Assembly (NCBI RefSeq): GCF_900099765.1
Contig: NZ_FNDX01000047.1
Span: forward strand, 1 to 48,169
Direction of reading: 5' to 3'
DNA length: 48,169 bases
Origin: Paenibacillus typhae
GTDB lineage: Bacteria; Bacillota; Bacilli; Paenibacillales; Paenibacillaceae
Shown here: positions 26,634 through 35,166 of the stretch, one piece after another
Layout: the number at the start of each line of letters is the position of its first letter
How positions within the stretch are numbered: the stretch's first letter is position 1
Translations under genes and position numbers: made by a program
Notes under the pieces: generated by a model
Told to the model about the DNA's origin: nothing
What the model saw: only the letters and a program-made list of their open reading frames with translations
The model's database searches: none

Positions 26634-27086
26634 ATGTTAAAAGATAATGTTGTTAGAAAGTCATGCAGCTGCGGCGGAACCATGACCATACATATGCACA
26701 CTCTGATTTACAGCGCAAAGATCAAAATCACTCACGTCCCTGTCTATACATGCGGTGTCTGCGCCCGTTATGAACCGTTGCCATCCATTAAGAGGGAGCT
26801 GGGCAGGCTGATCGGTGAGCTGGAGAATGTCATTCCGGGGCGGCGGCTTTCTTTTGCTGAACGGAATGAGTGGGCGAGTGTGCTGAAGGAGGTCTTAAGT
26901 GCAGGTGAATTTCCCGGCGGGTTCAGTGAACTGGAGGAGAGCATCCGTGAAGCCGCTGAGGCCCGGATTGATGTCCTGCTTGATGTTTACCGGCTGGCTG
27001 TCGAGCTTGCTGATGTAAAATGGATGGAAGAAACCGGAACCAGATTGGCACAATTGGCAGTACAATCGGCAGAAAGTGCGAAATGA
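26634..27086 (+). CDS. protein with an N-terminal zinc ribbon (YgiT-like), unknown function
   Basis: 150 residues. CSCGGTMTIHMHTLI, then ITHVPVYTCGVCARYEPLPS, forms a C-x-CGG...C-x-x-C zinc ribbon similar to YgiT/MqsA-type fingers, without a following Xre helix-turn-helix. The remainder is helical and charged (LSFAERNEWASVLKEVL, EESIREAAEARIDVLLDVYR). DNA or protein binding is possible. GTAGGAG lies just before the ATG. It is upstream of ccpA in the same direction, but a 274-nt gap with a separate promoter makes co-transcription unlikely. Confidence 0.7.
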   Translation: MLKDNVVRKSCSCGGTMTIHMHTLIYSAKIKITHVPVYTCGVCARYEPLPSIKRELGRLIGELENVIPGRRLSFAERNEWASVLKEVLSAGEFPGGFSELEESIREAAEARIDVLLDVYRLAVELADVKWMEETGTRLAQLAVQSAESAK

Positions 27087-27283
27087 AAAGTTTTTTCTGC
27101 AAAAATGATGAAAATTTTTCACGAATGTTGGATTTTTCACGGACTTTTTGTTACCATAGTATCAGGTTCATTATTTGTGCAGGATGAACGTGCTGTATTT
27201 GCGGTTTATAGACAAAAATTTCATCCTTTCTCTGGACTTTTTTAACTTTGAAAGAAATTTGAAAGGAAAATGAAGCGTTATCA

Positions 27284-27312
27284 TTGCACAATTGTACAAA
27301 GTGTCGTATCAT
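27284..27312 (+). promoter_or_regulatory. sigma-A promoter of ccpA
   Basis: TTGCAC at 27284-27289 and TATCAT at 27307-27312, 17-nt spacing, in an AT-rich gap with runs of T and A. A TGAAGCGTTATCA sequence (27271-27283) just upstream resembles cre but is one base short. Confidence 0.6.
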
Positions 27313-27360
27313 AATTTTAATTAGTCGAACGATAAAATTTATCGCAATGGAGAGAGTAAT

Positions 27361-28371
27361 TTGACGGTAACCATTTACGATGTAGCTCGCGAAGCAGGCG
27401 TATCTATGGCTACGGTATCACGGGTTGTGAATAATAACCCTAACGTGAAGCCGCAGACCCGGAAGAAGGTATTTGAAGCAATTGAACGTTTGGGCTATCG
27501 TCCGAACGCCGTGGCGAGAGGTCTCGCCAGCAAGAAGACAACAACCGTAGGGGTTGTTATTCCCGATATCTCCAACTCGATTTTTGCGGAAATTGCCCGC
27601 GGGATTGAGGATATCGCGAACATGTATCATTACAACATTATTTTGTGTAATGCGGACAAACGCAAAGAGAAGGAAATCCGTGTTATCAACACGCTTCTGG
27701 AAAAACAGGTTGACGGGCTGCTCTTTATGGGCGGCACGGTAACGGAAGAGCATATTCAGGCGTTTCAGACCTCTGCTGTTCCAATCGTACTTTGCGCAAC
27801 ACGCGACGAGAAGGGCACTTACCCTTCGGTTGATATCGACCATGAGAATGCGGCTTTTGATGCTGTGAATACGCTTATCCGTCACGGACACCGTGAAATT
27901 GCAATGATCAGCGGAACGCTGCAGGATCCGGCTAACGGCTATGCGCGGTTCCAGGGTTACAAAAAAGCGCTGGAAGCGGCCGGAATTGAGTATCAGGAAG
28001 ACCTGGTGCGCATCGGTAACTACCGTTACGAATCCGGTGTCGAAGCGATGAAGTATTTCCTTGGGCTCAAGAAGAAGCCGACAGCCATCTTTGCTGCAAC
28101 AGATGAAATGGCGATTGGCGCCATCCACAGTATTCAGGATGAAGGCCTGAAGGTTCCGGATGATTTCTCGATTATCAGCGTAGACAACATCCGCATGGCT
28201 TCCATGGTCCGTCCGCTGCTGACTACTGTAGCACAGCCGATGTATGATCTCGGTGCGGTGGCGATGAGACTTTTGACCAAGCTGATGAAGAAGGAGACGG
28301 TCGAGAATCCGCGGGTTATTCTGCCGCATGAGACGATTCTCCGCTTGTCAGTCAACCATGTCAACAAGTAA
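27361..28371 (+). CDS. ccpA: catabolite control protein A, LacI family
   Basis: 336 residues, the usual size. N-terminal helix-turn-helix TIYDVAREAGVSMATVSRVV with NNNPNVKPQTRKKVFEAI, hinge RLGYRPNAVARGLASKKT, then the periplasmic-binding-protein-like core (GVVIPDISNSIFAEIARGIE, DKRKEKEIRVINTLLEKQVD, FAATDEMAIGAIHSIQDEG, ISVDNIRMASMVRPLLTTV). CcpA binds HPr-Ser-P or Crh-Ser-P and represses or activates at cre sites. Start TTG, preceded by GGAGAG. A cre-like site is present at acsA (29862) within the same window. Confidence 0.93.
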   Translation: MTVTIYDVAREAGVSMATVSRVVNNNPNVKPQTRKKVFEAIERLGYRPNAVARGLASKKTTTVGVVIPDISNSIFAEIARGIEDIANMYHYNIILCNADKRKEKEIRVINTLLEKQVDGLLFMGGTVTEEHIQAFQTSAVPIVLCATRDEKGTYPSVDIDHENAAFDAVNTLIRHGHREIAMISGTLQDPANGYARFQGYKKALEAAGIEYQEDLVRIGNYRYESGVEAMKYFLGLKKKPTAIFAATDEMAIGAIHSIQDEGLKVPDDFSIISVDNIRMASMVRPLLTTVAQPMYDLGAVAMRLLTKLMKKETVENPRVILPHETILRLSVNHVNK

Positions 28372-28394
28372 GAGTTTGTTATAGCGGTTCGTAG

Positions 28395-28416
28395 AAAGCT
28401 CCTTCGGGAGCTTTTT
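28395..28416 (+). terminator. rho-independent terminator of ccpA
   Basis: AAAGCTCC-TTCG-GGAGCTTT followed by TT; UUCG-type tetraloop. Confidence 0.9.
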
Positions 28417-28480
28417 ATGTTGCCCGGGGTGTAATGGCTTCAGATTCCCGCGACAGCGGAAGTAACGGAGGAACATTATA

Positions 28481-29182
28481 TTGAGCGAGGTTATCGGATT
28501 AATAGGCGCGATGGACGAGGAAATTGAGCTGCTGCTCAGCAGCATGGAGAACAAGCGGACTGCAGTCAAGGCAGGGATTACATACTATTCCGGCGACGTT
28601 TTTGGCAGAAGGGCGGTTCTCTGCAAATCAGGGGTCGGTAAAGTGAATGCGGCAGTCACCACGCAAATTCTGCTGGATACGTTTGGCGTATCCAGGGTGC
28701 TTTTTACCGGAGTGGCCGGTGCGGTTCATCCCGGATTGGATATCGGCGATATCGTCATTTCCTCGGCCTGTATCCAGCATGATATGGATGTGACGGCTCT
28801 GGGCTATCCCAAGGGTATTATTCCTTATCAGGAGGTATCTGTCTTTACCGCAGACGAGAAACTGGTGAAGCTGGCCGAGCAGGCCTGCAAAGAGCTTAAG
28901 CAGCATTTTGTAACAGGCATTGTGCTTTCAGGGGATCAATTCATCGCCAGCAGCGAAGCAGTGGAAGCGCTGCACCGGGATCTGAACGGCGCTTGCGCAG
29001 AGATGGAGGGGGCGGCTGTTGCCCAGGTCTGCTATATGAATGAAGCTCCGTTTGTCATCATTCGTTCCATGTCGGATAAAGCCGACGGCTCAGCCCATGT
29101 GAGCTATAAAGAATTTACAGTTACAGCAGCACGGTCCTCCCACGCCATTCTCGAATATATGCTGAAAGTGCCGGAACTGTAA
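28481..29182 (+). CDS. mtnN: 5'-methylthioadenosine/S-adenosylhomocysteine nucleosidase
   Basis: 233 residues. Cleaves the glycosidic bond of MTA and SAH in methionine salvage and autoinducer-2 precursor formation. The catalytic Glu lies in LIGAMDEEIELL (residue about 12), VVLSGDQFIASSEAV is in the purine pocket, EMEGAAVAQV binds the ribose, and Asp is in SMSDKADG. Start TTG with GGAGG 9 nt upstream. Lone gene between the ccpA terminator and acuA on the opposite strand. Confidence 0.95.
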   Translation: MSEVIGLIGAMDEEIELLLSSMENKRTAVKAGITYYSGDVFGRRAVLCKSGVGKVNAAVTTQILLDTFGVSRVLFTGVAGAVHPGLDIGDIVISSACIQHDMDVTALGYPKGIIPYQEVSVFTADEKLVKLAEQACKELKQHFVTGIVLSGDQFIASSEAVEALHRDLNGACAEMEGAAVAQVCYMNEAPFVIIRSMSDKADGSAHVSYKEFTVTAARSSHAILEYMLKVPEL

Positions 29183-29193
29183 AAATCAATCGG

Positions 29194-29826
29194 CTAATAC
29201 ATAAAACGCTGCCTGAAGCGGACCCTGTCAAAGGTTTCCTGGGAGGACAACGGCACCCGGCTGCCGATCCGGACCATCAGGCAGTTGGCCGGATGTGAGC
29301 AAATCTCCGGATCATCGGTGGCATACCAGACCATCCCTGCGGATTTCATCAGCTTTTCCATCATGTTGCGGTATGCCCATACATCCAGCCCGCTGCCTTT
29401 AAGGTCCCAGTGCCAGTAGTACTCAGTAGTGAACACAATGCAATTCTCCAGCTGTTCCCGCTCAAATGCGGCGGCAAGCATCAGCCTGCCAAGTCCGCCT
29501 CCCCTGTAACTATCGGCTACCTCTATTGCCCCGAGTTCAACCAGATCAGGCATATTAGCCTGTGACCACAGCTCCAGCTCATCCGGATAATGAAAGGTGA
29601 CATAACCAACCAGAATCTGGTCACAGACGGCGGCAATAACCCGACCTTCAGACAATTCGCTGATTTCTATAAGGGCCTCCAGCTGTTCATGCGGTTTGCG
29701 GAAGGCATCAAGATCGGGATGAATAGTGAGATTGTGCAAAAAGGTTGAAGACACAGGGCCGCTCACGGTGATTAGGCTATTGTTTTGCATTAGGGTGTGT
29801 GTGACTGGGATTTTGCAATGCTCCAT
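29194..29826 (-). CDS. acuA: GNAT protein acetyltransferase AcuA
   Basis: 210 residues. Acetyl-CoA loop in VADSYRGGGLGRLMLAAAFE; MEHCKI N-terminus and the C-terminal part (YWHWDLKGSGLDVWAYRNMM, MEKLMKSAGMVWYATDDPEI) match AcuA, which acetylates and inactivates acetyl-CoA synthetase AcsA in B. subtilis. Divergent from acsA, as in B. subtilis, with a cre site between. The acuB and acuC genes that follow acuA in B. subtilis are not present here. Confidence 0.9.
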   Translation of the reverse strand: MEHCKIPVTHTLMQNNSLITVSGPVSSTFLHNLTIHPDLDAFRKPHEQLEALIEISELSEGRVIAAVCDQILVGYVTFHYPDELELWSQANMPDLVELGAIEVADSYRGGGLGRLMLAAAFEREQLENCIVFTTEYYWHWDLKGSGLDVWAYRNMMEKLMKSAGMVWYATDDPEICSHPANCLMVRIGSRVPLSSQETFDRVRFRQRFMY

Positions 29827-29861
29827 GTACCGGGCTCCTTTCGTATAACTAAATTATGGAA

Positions 29862-29875
29862 TGTAATCGCTTACT
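29862..29875 (+). promoter_or_regulatory. cre (CcpA operator) between acuA and acsA
   Basis: TGTAATCGCTTACT matches the cre consensus TGWAANCGNTNWCA at all but the last fixed base (T for A). It lies just upstream of TATACT (29880-29885), a -10 box that could drive acsA, so CcpA binding here should repress acsA. Confidence 0.8.
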
Positions 29876-29987
29876 GTGTTATACTGATTCCGACATAAAA
29901 TATTCACAATTATTGTATTGACAGTTGGCGGGGTGGTGAAGTCCCGCTTTTCAAGCTTAAATCAATCCAGCAGGGGAGGCAAGAGTA

Positions 29988-31709
29988 ATGGGGCAAGTCC
30001 ACGATGAAATTTTGCCGGGCCGTGTAGAACATGCTAATTTGCGCGACTATACCCTGGCAGTGCAGCAATTCCGGTGGGAGGATGTTGAGCGGACGTTCTC
30101 CTGGTATCACACCGGCAAGGTGAATATGACCCATGAAGCGATTGACCGCCATGTCTTGGAAGGACGGGGGGCGGCCACTGCCCTGATCTACAGCGATCCG
30201 TCCAGGGAAGAGCGGTACACCTTCGCTGACCTCCAGGAACACTCCAGCCGTTTTGGTAATGTTCTGCGAAAATACGGCGTGGGCAAGGGAGAGCGTGTAT
30301 TTATCTTTATGCCGCGCAGCCCGGAGCTGTATTTCAGTCTGCTCGGTGTCCTCCGGGTTGGAGCAGTGGCAGGGCCGCTGTTCGAGGCGTTTATGGAGAC
30401 AGCTGTAAAAGACAGGCTGGAGGATAGCGGTGCAGTTGCTCTCGTAACTACACCGGAGCTGCTGAAACGGGTCAGACGGGAGGAGCTGCCCACACTCCGC
30501 CATATTATAGTAGTTGGCAGGGCCGTAGGGGAGCAGGGAATCATCAGCTATGAGGCGGAGATGGCGGCAGCGAAGGCGGAACTGGAGCCGGAATGGCTGA
30601 CCCTGGAGGATGGCCTTATTATGCATTATACCTCCGGTTCTACCGGGAAGCCCAAAGGGGTCTATCATGCACAGAGAGCGATGATCCAGCATTATTATAC
30701 AGGCAAAATTGTCCTTGATCTGCGGCCGGATGATATCTACTGGTGTACTGCAGATCCCGGATGGGTCACCGGCACCTCTTATGGAATTTTCGCGCCCTGG
30801 CTGAACGGTGTCACCAATGTGGTGCGGGGCGGACGCTTTAGTCCGGGAGACTGGTACAGAACGATTGAGCGCTTCGCTGTCACCGTCTGGTACAGTGCGC
30901 CAACGGCATTCCGCATGCTGATGGGTGCAGGGGAGAACAGCCTTGCCGGAATCGATCTGCGCAGCCTAAGGCATGTGCTGTCAGTAGGAGAGCCGCTGAA
31001 TCCGGAGGTGGTGCGCTGGGGCGATAAAGTCTACCGGCAACGCATTCATGATACGTGGTGGATGACTGAAACCGGAGCCCAGCTGATCTGCAACTATCCC
31101 GGGATGGATATTAAGCCGGGATCCATGGGACGCCCGCTGCCCGGCATTGAGGCAGCCATTCTCGATGACAGGGGCAATGAAGTGCCGCCTTATACGATGG
31201 GGAATCTGGCGATCCGTACGCCCTGGCCTTCCATGATGGCGAAGATCTGGAACAACCAGGCTAAGTACGATGAATACTTCCGGATACCCGGCTGGTACAT
31301 CTCCGGTGATTCCGCTTACATGGACGAGGACGGATATTTCTGGTTCCAGGGCCGCATTGATGATGTTATCAATTCCTCAGGGGAGCGCATCGGCCCCTTT
31401 GAGGTAGAGAGCAAGCTGGTAGAGCATCCTGCCGTGGCTGAGGCAGGGGTTATCGGGAAGCCGGATTTGCTGAGAGGGGAGATTATAAAGGCTTTTATAT
31501 CACTCAGAGAGGGCTATACAGCGACTGCAGAGCTGAAGGATGAGATTGCGGCTTTTGTCAAAGCAGGGCTGTCTGCGCATGCTGCGCCCCGTGAAATTGA
31601 GTTTAAAGAGAAGCTGCCCAAAACCCGCTCCGGCAAGATTATGCGCCGTGTGCTGAAGGCCTGGGAGCTGCAGCTTCCGGCAGGCGACCTCTCCACCATT
31701 GAGGATTAG
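29988..31709 (+). CDS. acsA: acetyl-CoA synthetase (AMP-forming)
   Basis: 573 residues, the short Bacillus-type Acs (E. coli Acs is about 650). Makes acetyl-CoA from acetate, ATP and CoA through acetyl-AMP. Visible: YTSGSTGKPKGVYHAQ (P-loop-like, about residues 214-229), DDIYWCTADPGWVTGTSYGI, TWWMTETGAQLICNYPG, YISGDSAYMDEDGYFWFQGR, and the C-terminal LPKTRSGKIMRR with the acetylatable Lys near residue 550. GGGGAGG-like site before ATG. Divergent acuA supplies the probable inactivating enzyme; CcpA regulation via the cre is inferred. Confidence 0.94.
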   Translation: MGQVHDEILPGRVEHANLRDYTLAVQQFRWEDVERTFSWYHTGKVNMTHEAIDRHVLEGRGAATALIYSDPSREERYTFADLQEHSSRFGNVLRKYGVGKGERVFIFMPRSPELYFSLLGVLRVGAVAGPLFEAFMETAVKDRLEDSGAVALVTTPELLKRVRREELPTLRHIIVVGRAVGEQGIISYEAEMAAAKAELEPEWLTLEDGLIMHYTSGSTGKPKGVYHAQRAMIQHYYTGKIVLDLRPDDIYWCTADPGWVTGTSYGIFAPWLNGVTNVVRGGRFSPGDWYRTIERFAVTVWYSAPTAFRMLMGAGENSLAGIDLRSLRHVLSVGEPLNPEVVRWGDKVYRQRIHDTWWMTETGAQLICNYPGMDIKPGSMGRPLPGIEAAILDDRGNEVPPYTMGNLAIRTPWPSMMAKIWNNQAKYDEYFRIPGWYISGDSAYMDEDGYFWFQGRIDDVINSSGERIGPFEVESKLVEHPAVAEAGVIGKPDLLRGEIIKAFISLREGYTATAELKDEIAAFVKAGLSAHAAPREIEFKEKLPKTRSGKIMRRVLKAWELQLPAGDLSTIED

Positions 31710-31729
31710 CCTGATAGGGTGAAGCACAA

Positions 31730-31766
31730 AAACACCGGTTCCTGCATACGGCGGGAACCGGTGTTT
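31730..31766. terminator. bidirectional terminator between acsA and the PBP gene
   Basis: AAACACCGGTTCC pairs perfectly with GGAACCGGTGTTT (13 bp), loop of 11 nt. Serves both converging genes. Confidence 0.8.
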
Positions 31767-31783
31767 CTTGCGTGTGCTATTCC

Positions 31784-34717
31784 TTATTGGGCATTGCCGG
31801 AGCCGGCATTGCTGTTGCCGCCACCAGCGTTGTTAACTCCGCCGGTCGGTACTTCTTCAGCGCCCGGCGGCTGAATGATAATCATGCCGGGATCTTCTGC
31901 AGTGCCGTCAGGCGGCAGACTGCCTTCAGGTGTAGCCTCCGCTCCAGGAAGGGTCTCCGGTGTCGGCGTCGGCTCTGGTGTCGGGGCAGCTCCGCCGGCA
32001 ATACTGCCTGAGGCTGTCTCATGCCCGGCTACGTCCACAGCTGTGACATAGAAGGTGGCGTTGACATTCTGCGGTGTGCCCGGTTTAAAGACGGTGCTCT
32101 CGCCTGCGGAAATGACCGCCTGCTTCTGGAAGGCGCCTCCGTTCAGGGAACGGTACAGGCGGTAGCCTACAACATCCGGCGAACCGCTTGCGGTAAATGA
32201 AATGACCGCCTTGCCTGTGCTGTAGGAGACACTGACATTGCCGGGAGGTGCCGGTGCCGTACCATCATCGACACGCGGGTCAACCTCGGTCGGGAAGTCG
32301 GTTTTGGCATCCGCAGGCAGATAATACTGCAGCGATTCATGCTCCTTCATCCCCTCAAAGGCTGTCTGCAGCTCCTTGATGAGGTCCTGAATCGGCTTCT
32401 CCCGCTTGACAACGATCTTCTCCTTAAGGAAATCGTCAGGTGTACCTTCGAGCGGCAGGTAGTTCACACCGTTGTAGGTAATGTATTTGGCTTTAGAGAT
32501 GCCGTCATCACTGTCCTGCGGCACATATTTGGCATTAAACAGGTCTGTAGTGAACTTGTCGGTCAGATCAGTCGGCAGCTTGCCGCTGTAAGCAGAGACC
32601 GTCTTCTTGACTATCCCTTCAGGCTGGGCGAACTCTTTGGTTACAAACAGATCAGGCTGCTTGTCGATTACGGCGTTCATGACCTTGGCCCACAGCGTCT
32701 GGGCCTGCCGTTTCTGGGTATCGCCCTGAAGCGTATTGATCTGCTCCTTGTAGCCCACCCACATGCCGAGTGTTACATCAGGTGTATAACCCATGAACCA
32801 GACATCGCCATAATTTTGTGTCGAACCGGTTTTGCCGACAATCGGCACTTCCTTGAAGTGCTTGTAGGTGCTTTTTACGGTGGAAGCCGTACCCTCTGTA
32901 ATGACTGTCCGCAGCATGTCTGTCATCAGATAAGCAGTCTGCTCGGAGAACACCTGCTCCGGATTCACTTTATGCTGGTAAATGATTTTGCCCTGGGAAT
33001 CAACGATCTTCTCAATCATGTAGGCATCATTAAAAGCGCCGTTGTTGCCGATTGAAGAATAGGCGTTGGTTAATTCCTCAACGGACACCCCGTAGCGGAG
33101 ACCGCCGATAACCCCGGTCTGCGCATGATAATCATCATCCTGAATAGTCGTTATCCCCAGCTTCTTAGTGAAAGCCCAGGATTCTTCAATGCCGACCTTG
33201 TCGTTAAACAGCTTCAGAGCCGGCAGGTTAAGGGATTTGTTGAGCGCGTAGCGGGCTGTTACAAGCCCCTGATAGCGGTTGTTGGCATTCTTCGGAATAT
33301 GAAAACCCTTGGTGCCGTCCTTCAGGATAATCGGGGCATCGTCCAGGATGCTGGCCGGCTGGATCAGACCGCTGTCGAGCGCAGGCAGGTAGGCTGCGAT
33401 CGGTTTCATGGTCGAACCCGGCTGACGGATCATCTGTGTGGCATAATTCATCTGTTCAATATTAAAATCACGGCCCTCGATCATTCCAAGGATCGCCCCG
33501 GTCTTGTTGTCGATCAGCATACCGGCCGTTTGTTCCTTGCCTCTTGTATCACTGTCCTTCGTAAAATTATCACTGTCTTCCGAAATGCTGTGCATGGCGC
33601 TGTATACTTTTTTGTCAATTGTGGTGTATACGCGGTAACCGCCGGTCATCAGCTGCTGACGGGCTTCCTCAAGCAGGACAGTGTCGTTGCCGGAGGCTGT
33701 TGAACCTTCAGCACCCTCAGTGCTCTCTGGGTTATTCTTGTCTTCATTGATGGACAGCAGAATTTCCGCTGCCTTGCGCTCAGTTTCCAGCATCAGGTAA
33801 GGGAAGGTGGCATAAGCTTTCTTCGTATGCGGAGCCAGAGAAGCCTGGATATCAAACTGCAGCGCTTCATTGTACTGTTTTGTCGTGATTTTGTTCTCTT
33901 CAAGCATCCGGCGCAGCACAAGCTTCTGGCGCTCCATGGCCCGGCCGAAGGCCGTCTCGTTGAATTCACCTACGCCGTTGAAGGCGGAATACTTGGAGGG
34001 AAGCTGGGGAAGCCCGGCCAGGTAAGCGGCTTGAGCGACATTGAGCTGGTCGAGATCATCCAGCCCGAATATGCCTTTGGCTGCTGCCTTGATACCGTAA
34101 ACATTGTAGCCGTTGGAGCCGTTTCCGAAGGGAACCTTGTTAAGGTAGGCTGTAAGGATTTCCTGTTTGGATAAAAAACGCTCCAGGCGCAGTGACAGCA
34201 ATATTTCCTTGACCTTACGGTCTTCTGTACGGTCAAGATTCAGAAATACCCGTCTGGCCAGCTGCTGGGTCAGGGTACTTCCCCCGGTCTGGACAGATTC
34301 GTTAAGCAGCTTCTGCTTGACGGCACGCAGGGTGCCGCTTACATCGATTCCGACGTGCTCGTAGAAATTGTTGTCCTCAATGGCGAGAACGGCATCGATC
34401 ACGAGCTGCGGAATATCATTAAATTCAATAAGCCTGCGGTCTTCTTCTGTACGGAGCTGGCCAATCGGCTGGCCGTCACGGAAATAAGCAAAGCCGGTGA
34501 TGGCGTTCTGGCTGACCTGCTGCTGAATCAATTCCTCGGATCGTACAGGGTCGTCCTTCACAATGGAAGTGACATAGCCTGCCACGGCACCGCCGGCAAA
34601 CAGAAGGCCCAGGATGCCGAGTATAAACACCCATTTTACGACTGAACCGAACCTGCGGAGCCAGGATCTGCGCGGGGGACGCTGTTTTGCGGTCTTCTTC
34701 TTTTTCTCCTCAACCAT
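31784..34717 (-). CDS. class A penicillin-binding protein (PBP1A-type) with FN3 and Pro/Gly-rich tail
   Basis: 977 residues. Short basic cytosolic N-terminus, membrane anchor at about 27-50 (VVKWVFILGILGLLFAGGAV), glycosyltransferase GT51 at about 80-250 (VLAIEDNNFYEHVGIDVSGT and GGSTLTQQLARRVFLN), transpeptidase with SxxK in RQPGSTMKPIAAYL, SxN in ALNKSLNLPALK and KTG in IVGKTGSTQNYGDVWFMG. A fibronectin type III domain (about 790-880; APPGNVSVSYS, VGYRLYRSLNGG, ATFYVTAVDVAGHETAS) and a low-complexity tail (PTPEPTPTPETLPG, GGGNSNAGSG) follow. It polymerises and cross-links peptidoglycan outside the membrane. Alone on the minus strand. Confidence 0.93.
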   Translation of the reverse strand: MVEEKKKKTAKQRPPRRSWLRRFGSVVKWVFILGILGLLFAGGAVAGYVTSIVKDDPVRSEELIQQQVSQNAITGFAYFRDGQPIGQLRTEEDRRLIEFNDIPQLVIDAVLAIEDNNFYEHVGIDVSGTLRAVKQKLLNESVQTGGSTLTQQLARRVFLNLDRTEDRKVKEILLSLRLERFLSKQEILTAYLNKVPFGNGSNGYNVYGIKAAAKGIFGLDDLDQLNVAQAAYLAGLPQLPSKYSAFNGVGEFNETAFGRAMERQKLVLRRMLEENKITTKQYNEALQFDIQASLAPHTKKAYATFPYLMLETERKAAEILLSINEDKNNPESTEGAEGSTASGNDTVLLEEARQQLMTGGYRVYTTIDKKVYSAMHSISEDSDNFTKDSDTRGKEQTAGMLIDNKTGAILGMIEGRDFNIEQMNYATQMIRQPGSTMKPIAAYLPALDSGLIQPASILDDAPIILKDGTKGFHIPKNANNRYQGLVTARYALNKSLNLPALKLFNDKVGIEESWAFTKKLGITTIQDDDYHAQTGVIGGLRYGVSVEELTNAYSSIGNNGAFNDAYMIEKIVDSQGKIIYQHKVNPEQVFSEQTAYLMTDMLRTVITEGTASTVKSTYKHFKEVPIVGKTGSTQNYGDVWFMGYTPDVTLGMWVGYKEQINTLQGDTQKRQAQTLWAKVMNAVIDKQPDLFVTKEFAQPEGIVKKTVSAYSGKLPTDLTDKFTTDLFNAKYVPQDSDDGISKAKYITYNGVNYLPLEGTPDDFLKEKIVVKREKPIQDLIKELQTAFEGMKEHESLQYYLPADAKTDFPTEVDPRVDDGTAPAPPGNVSVSYSTGKAVISFTASGSPDVVGYRLYRSLNGGAFQKQAVISAGESTVFKPGTPQNVNATFYVTAVDVAGHETASGSIAGGAAPTPEPTPTPETLPGAEATPEGSLPPDGTAEDPGMIIIQPPGAEEVPTGGVNNAGGGNSNAGSGNAQ

Positions 34718-34806
34718 CGACGATAATCCTCCTTTTAACGGAACTATTATAGCACAATTTGCCGGTTTTGAATGCGCTTCTGCCCGAAAGTAAGTTTAAG
34801 GAACTG

Positions 34807-34836
34807 TTGACTTTTAGAATCCTGTCATGGTATAAA
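34807..34836 (+). promoter_or_regulatory. sigma-A promoter of the tyrS T-box operon
   Basis: TTGACT at 34807-34812, TATAAA at 34831-34836, 18-nt spacing; transcription should begin near 34843, just before the T-box stem I. Confidence 0.75.
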
Positions 34837-34842
34837 TTTACT

Positions 34843-35130
34843 CAATTGGATACGGACAAAAGCGTTGAAGGACATCAGTAGAAGGCAAGCCATGTGTTTC
34901 AGAGAGCCGGTGGGTGGTGCGAACCGGCAGCAGGCCCCTTTGAATTACAGTCTGAAGCTGTCCGGAGGAACACAGGTGCACAGAGTCCTGCCAGTAGTCC
35001 GGAACCGGGGCATACCCGTTATGATAATGAAGTGAAGGATCTGCTGCTTCTGCATGGCGGGGATCTTTAATTAGGGTGGTACCGCGAGCCGGATGCTCGT
35101 CCCTTTGGGGGTGAGCATACGGCTCTTTTT
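34843..35130 (+). ncRNA. T-box riboswitch leader, tyrosine specifier
   Basis: The T-box sequence AGGGTGGTACCGCG is at 35073-35086. It is followed by a stem-loop with GAGCCG...CGGCTC and TTTTT (35086-35130), the terminator. Stem I pairs TACGGACA with TGTCCGGA; its internal loop contains TACA (34946-34949), giving a UAC (Tyr) specifier codon, in agreement with the tyrosyl-tRNA synthetase encoded next. Uncharged tRNA-Tyr should switch the structure to read-through. Confidence 0.93.
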
Positions 35131-35166
35131 GCATTCAACCGAGACAATTTGAAGGAGGACGTGGGT

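Noticed and set aside
27271..27283. TGAAGCGTTATCA as a cre site before ccpA
   Set aside because: One base shorter than the consensus between TG and CG; the spacing is fixed in real sites.
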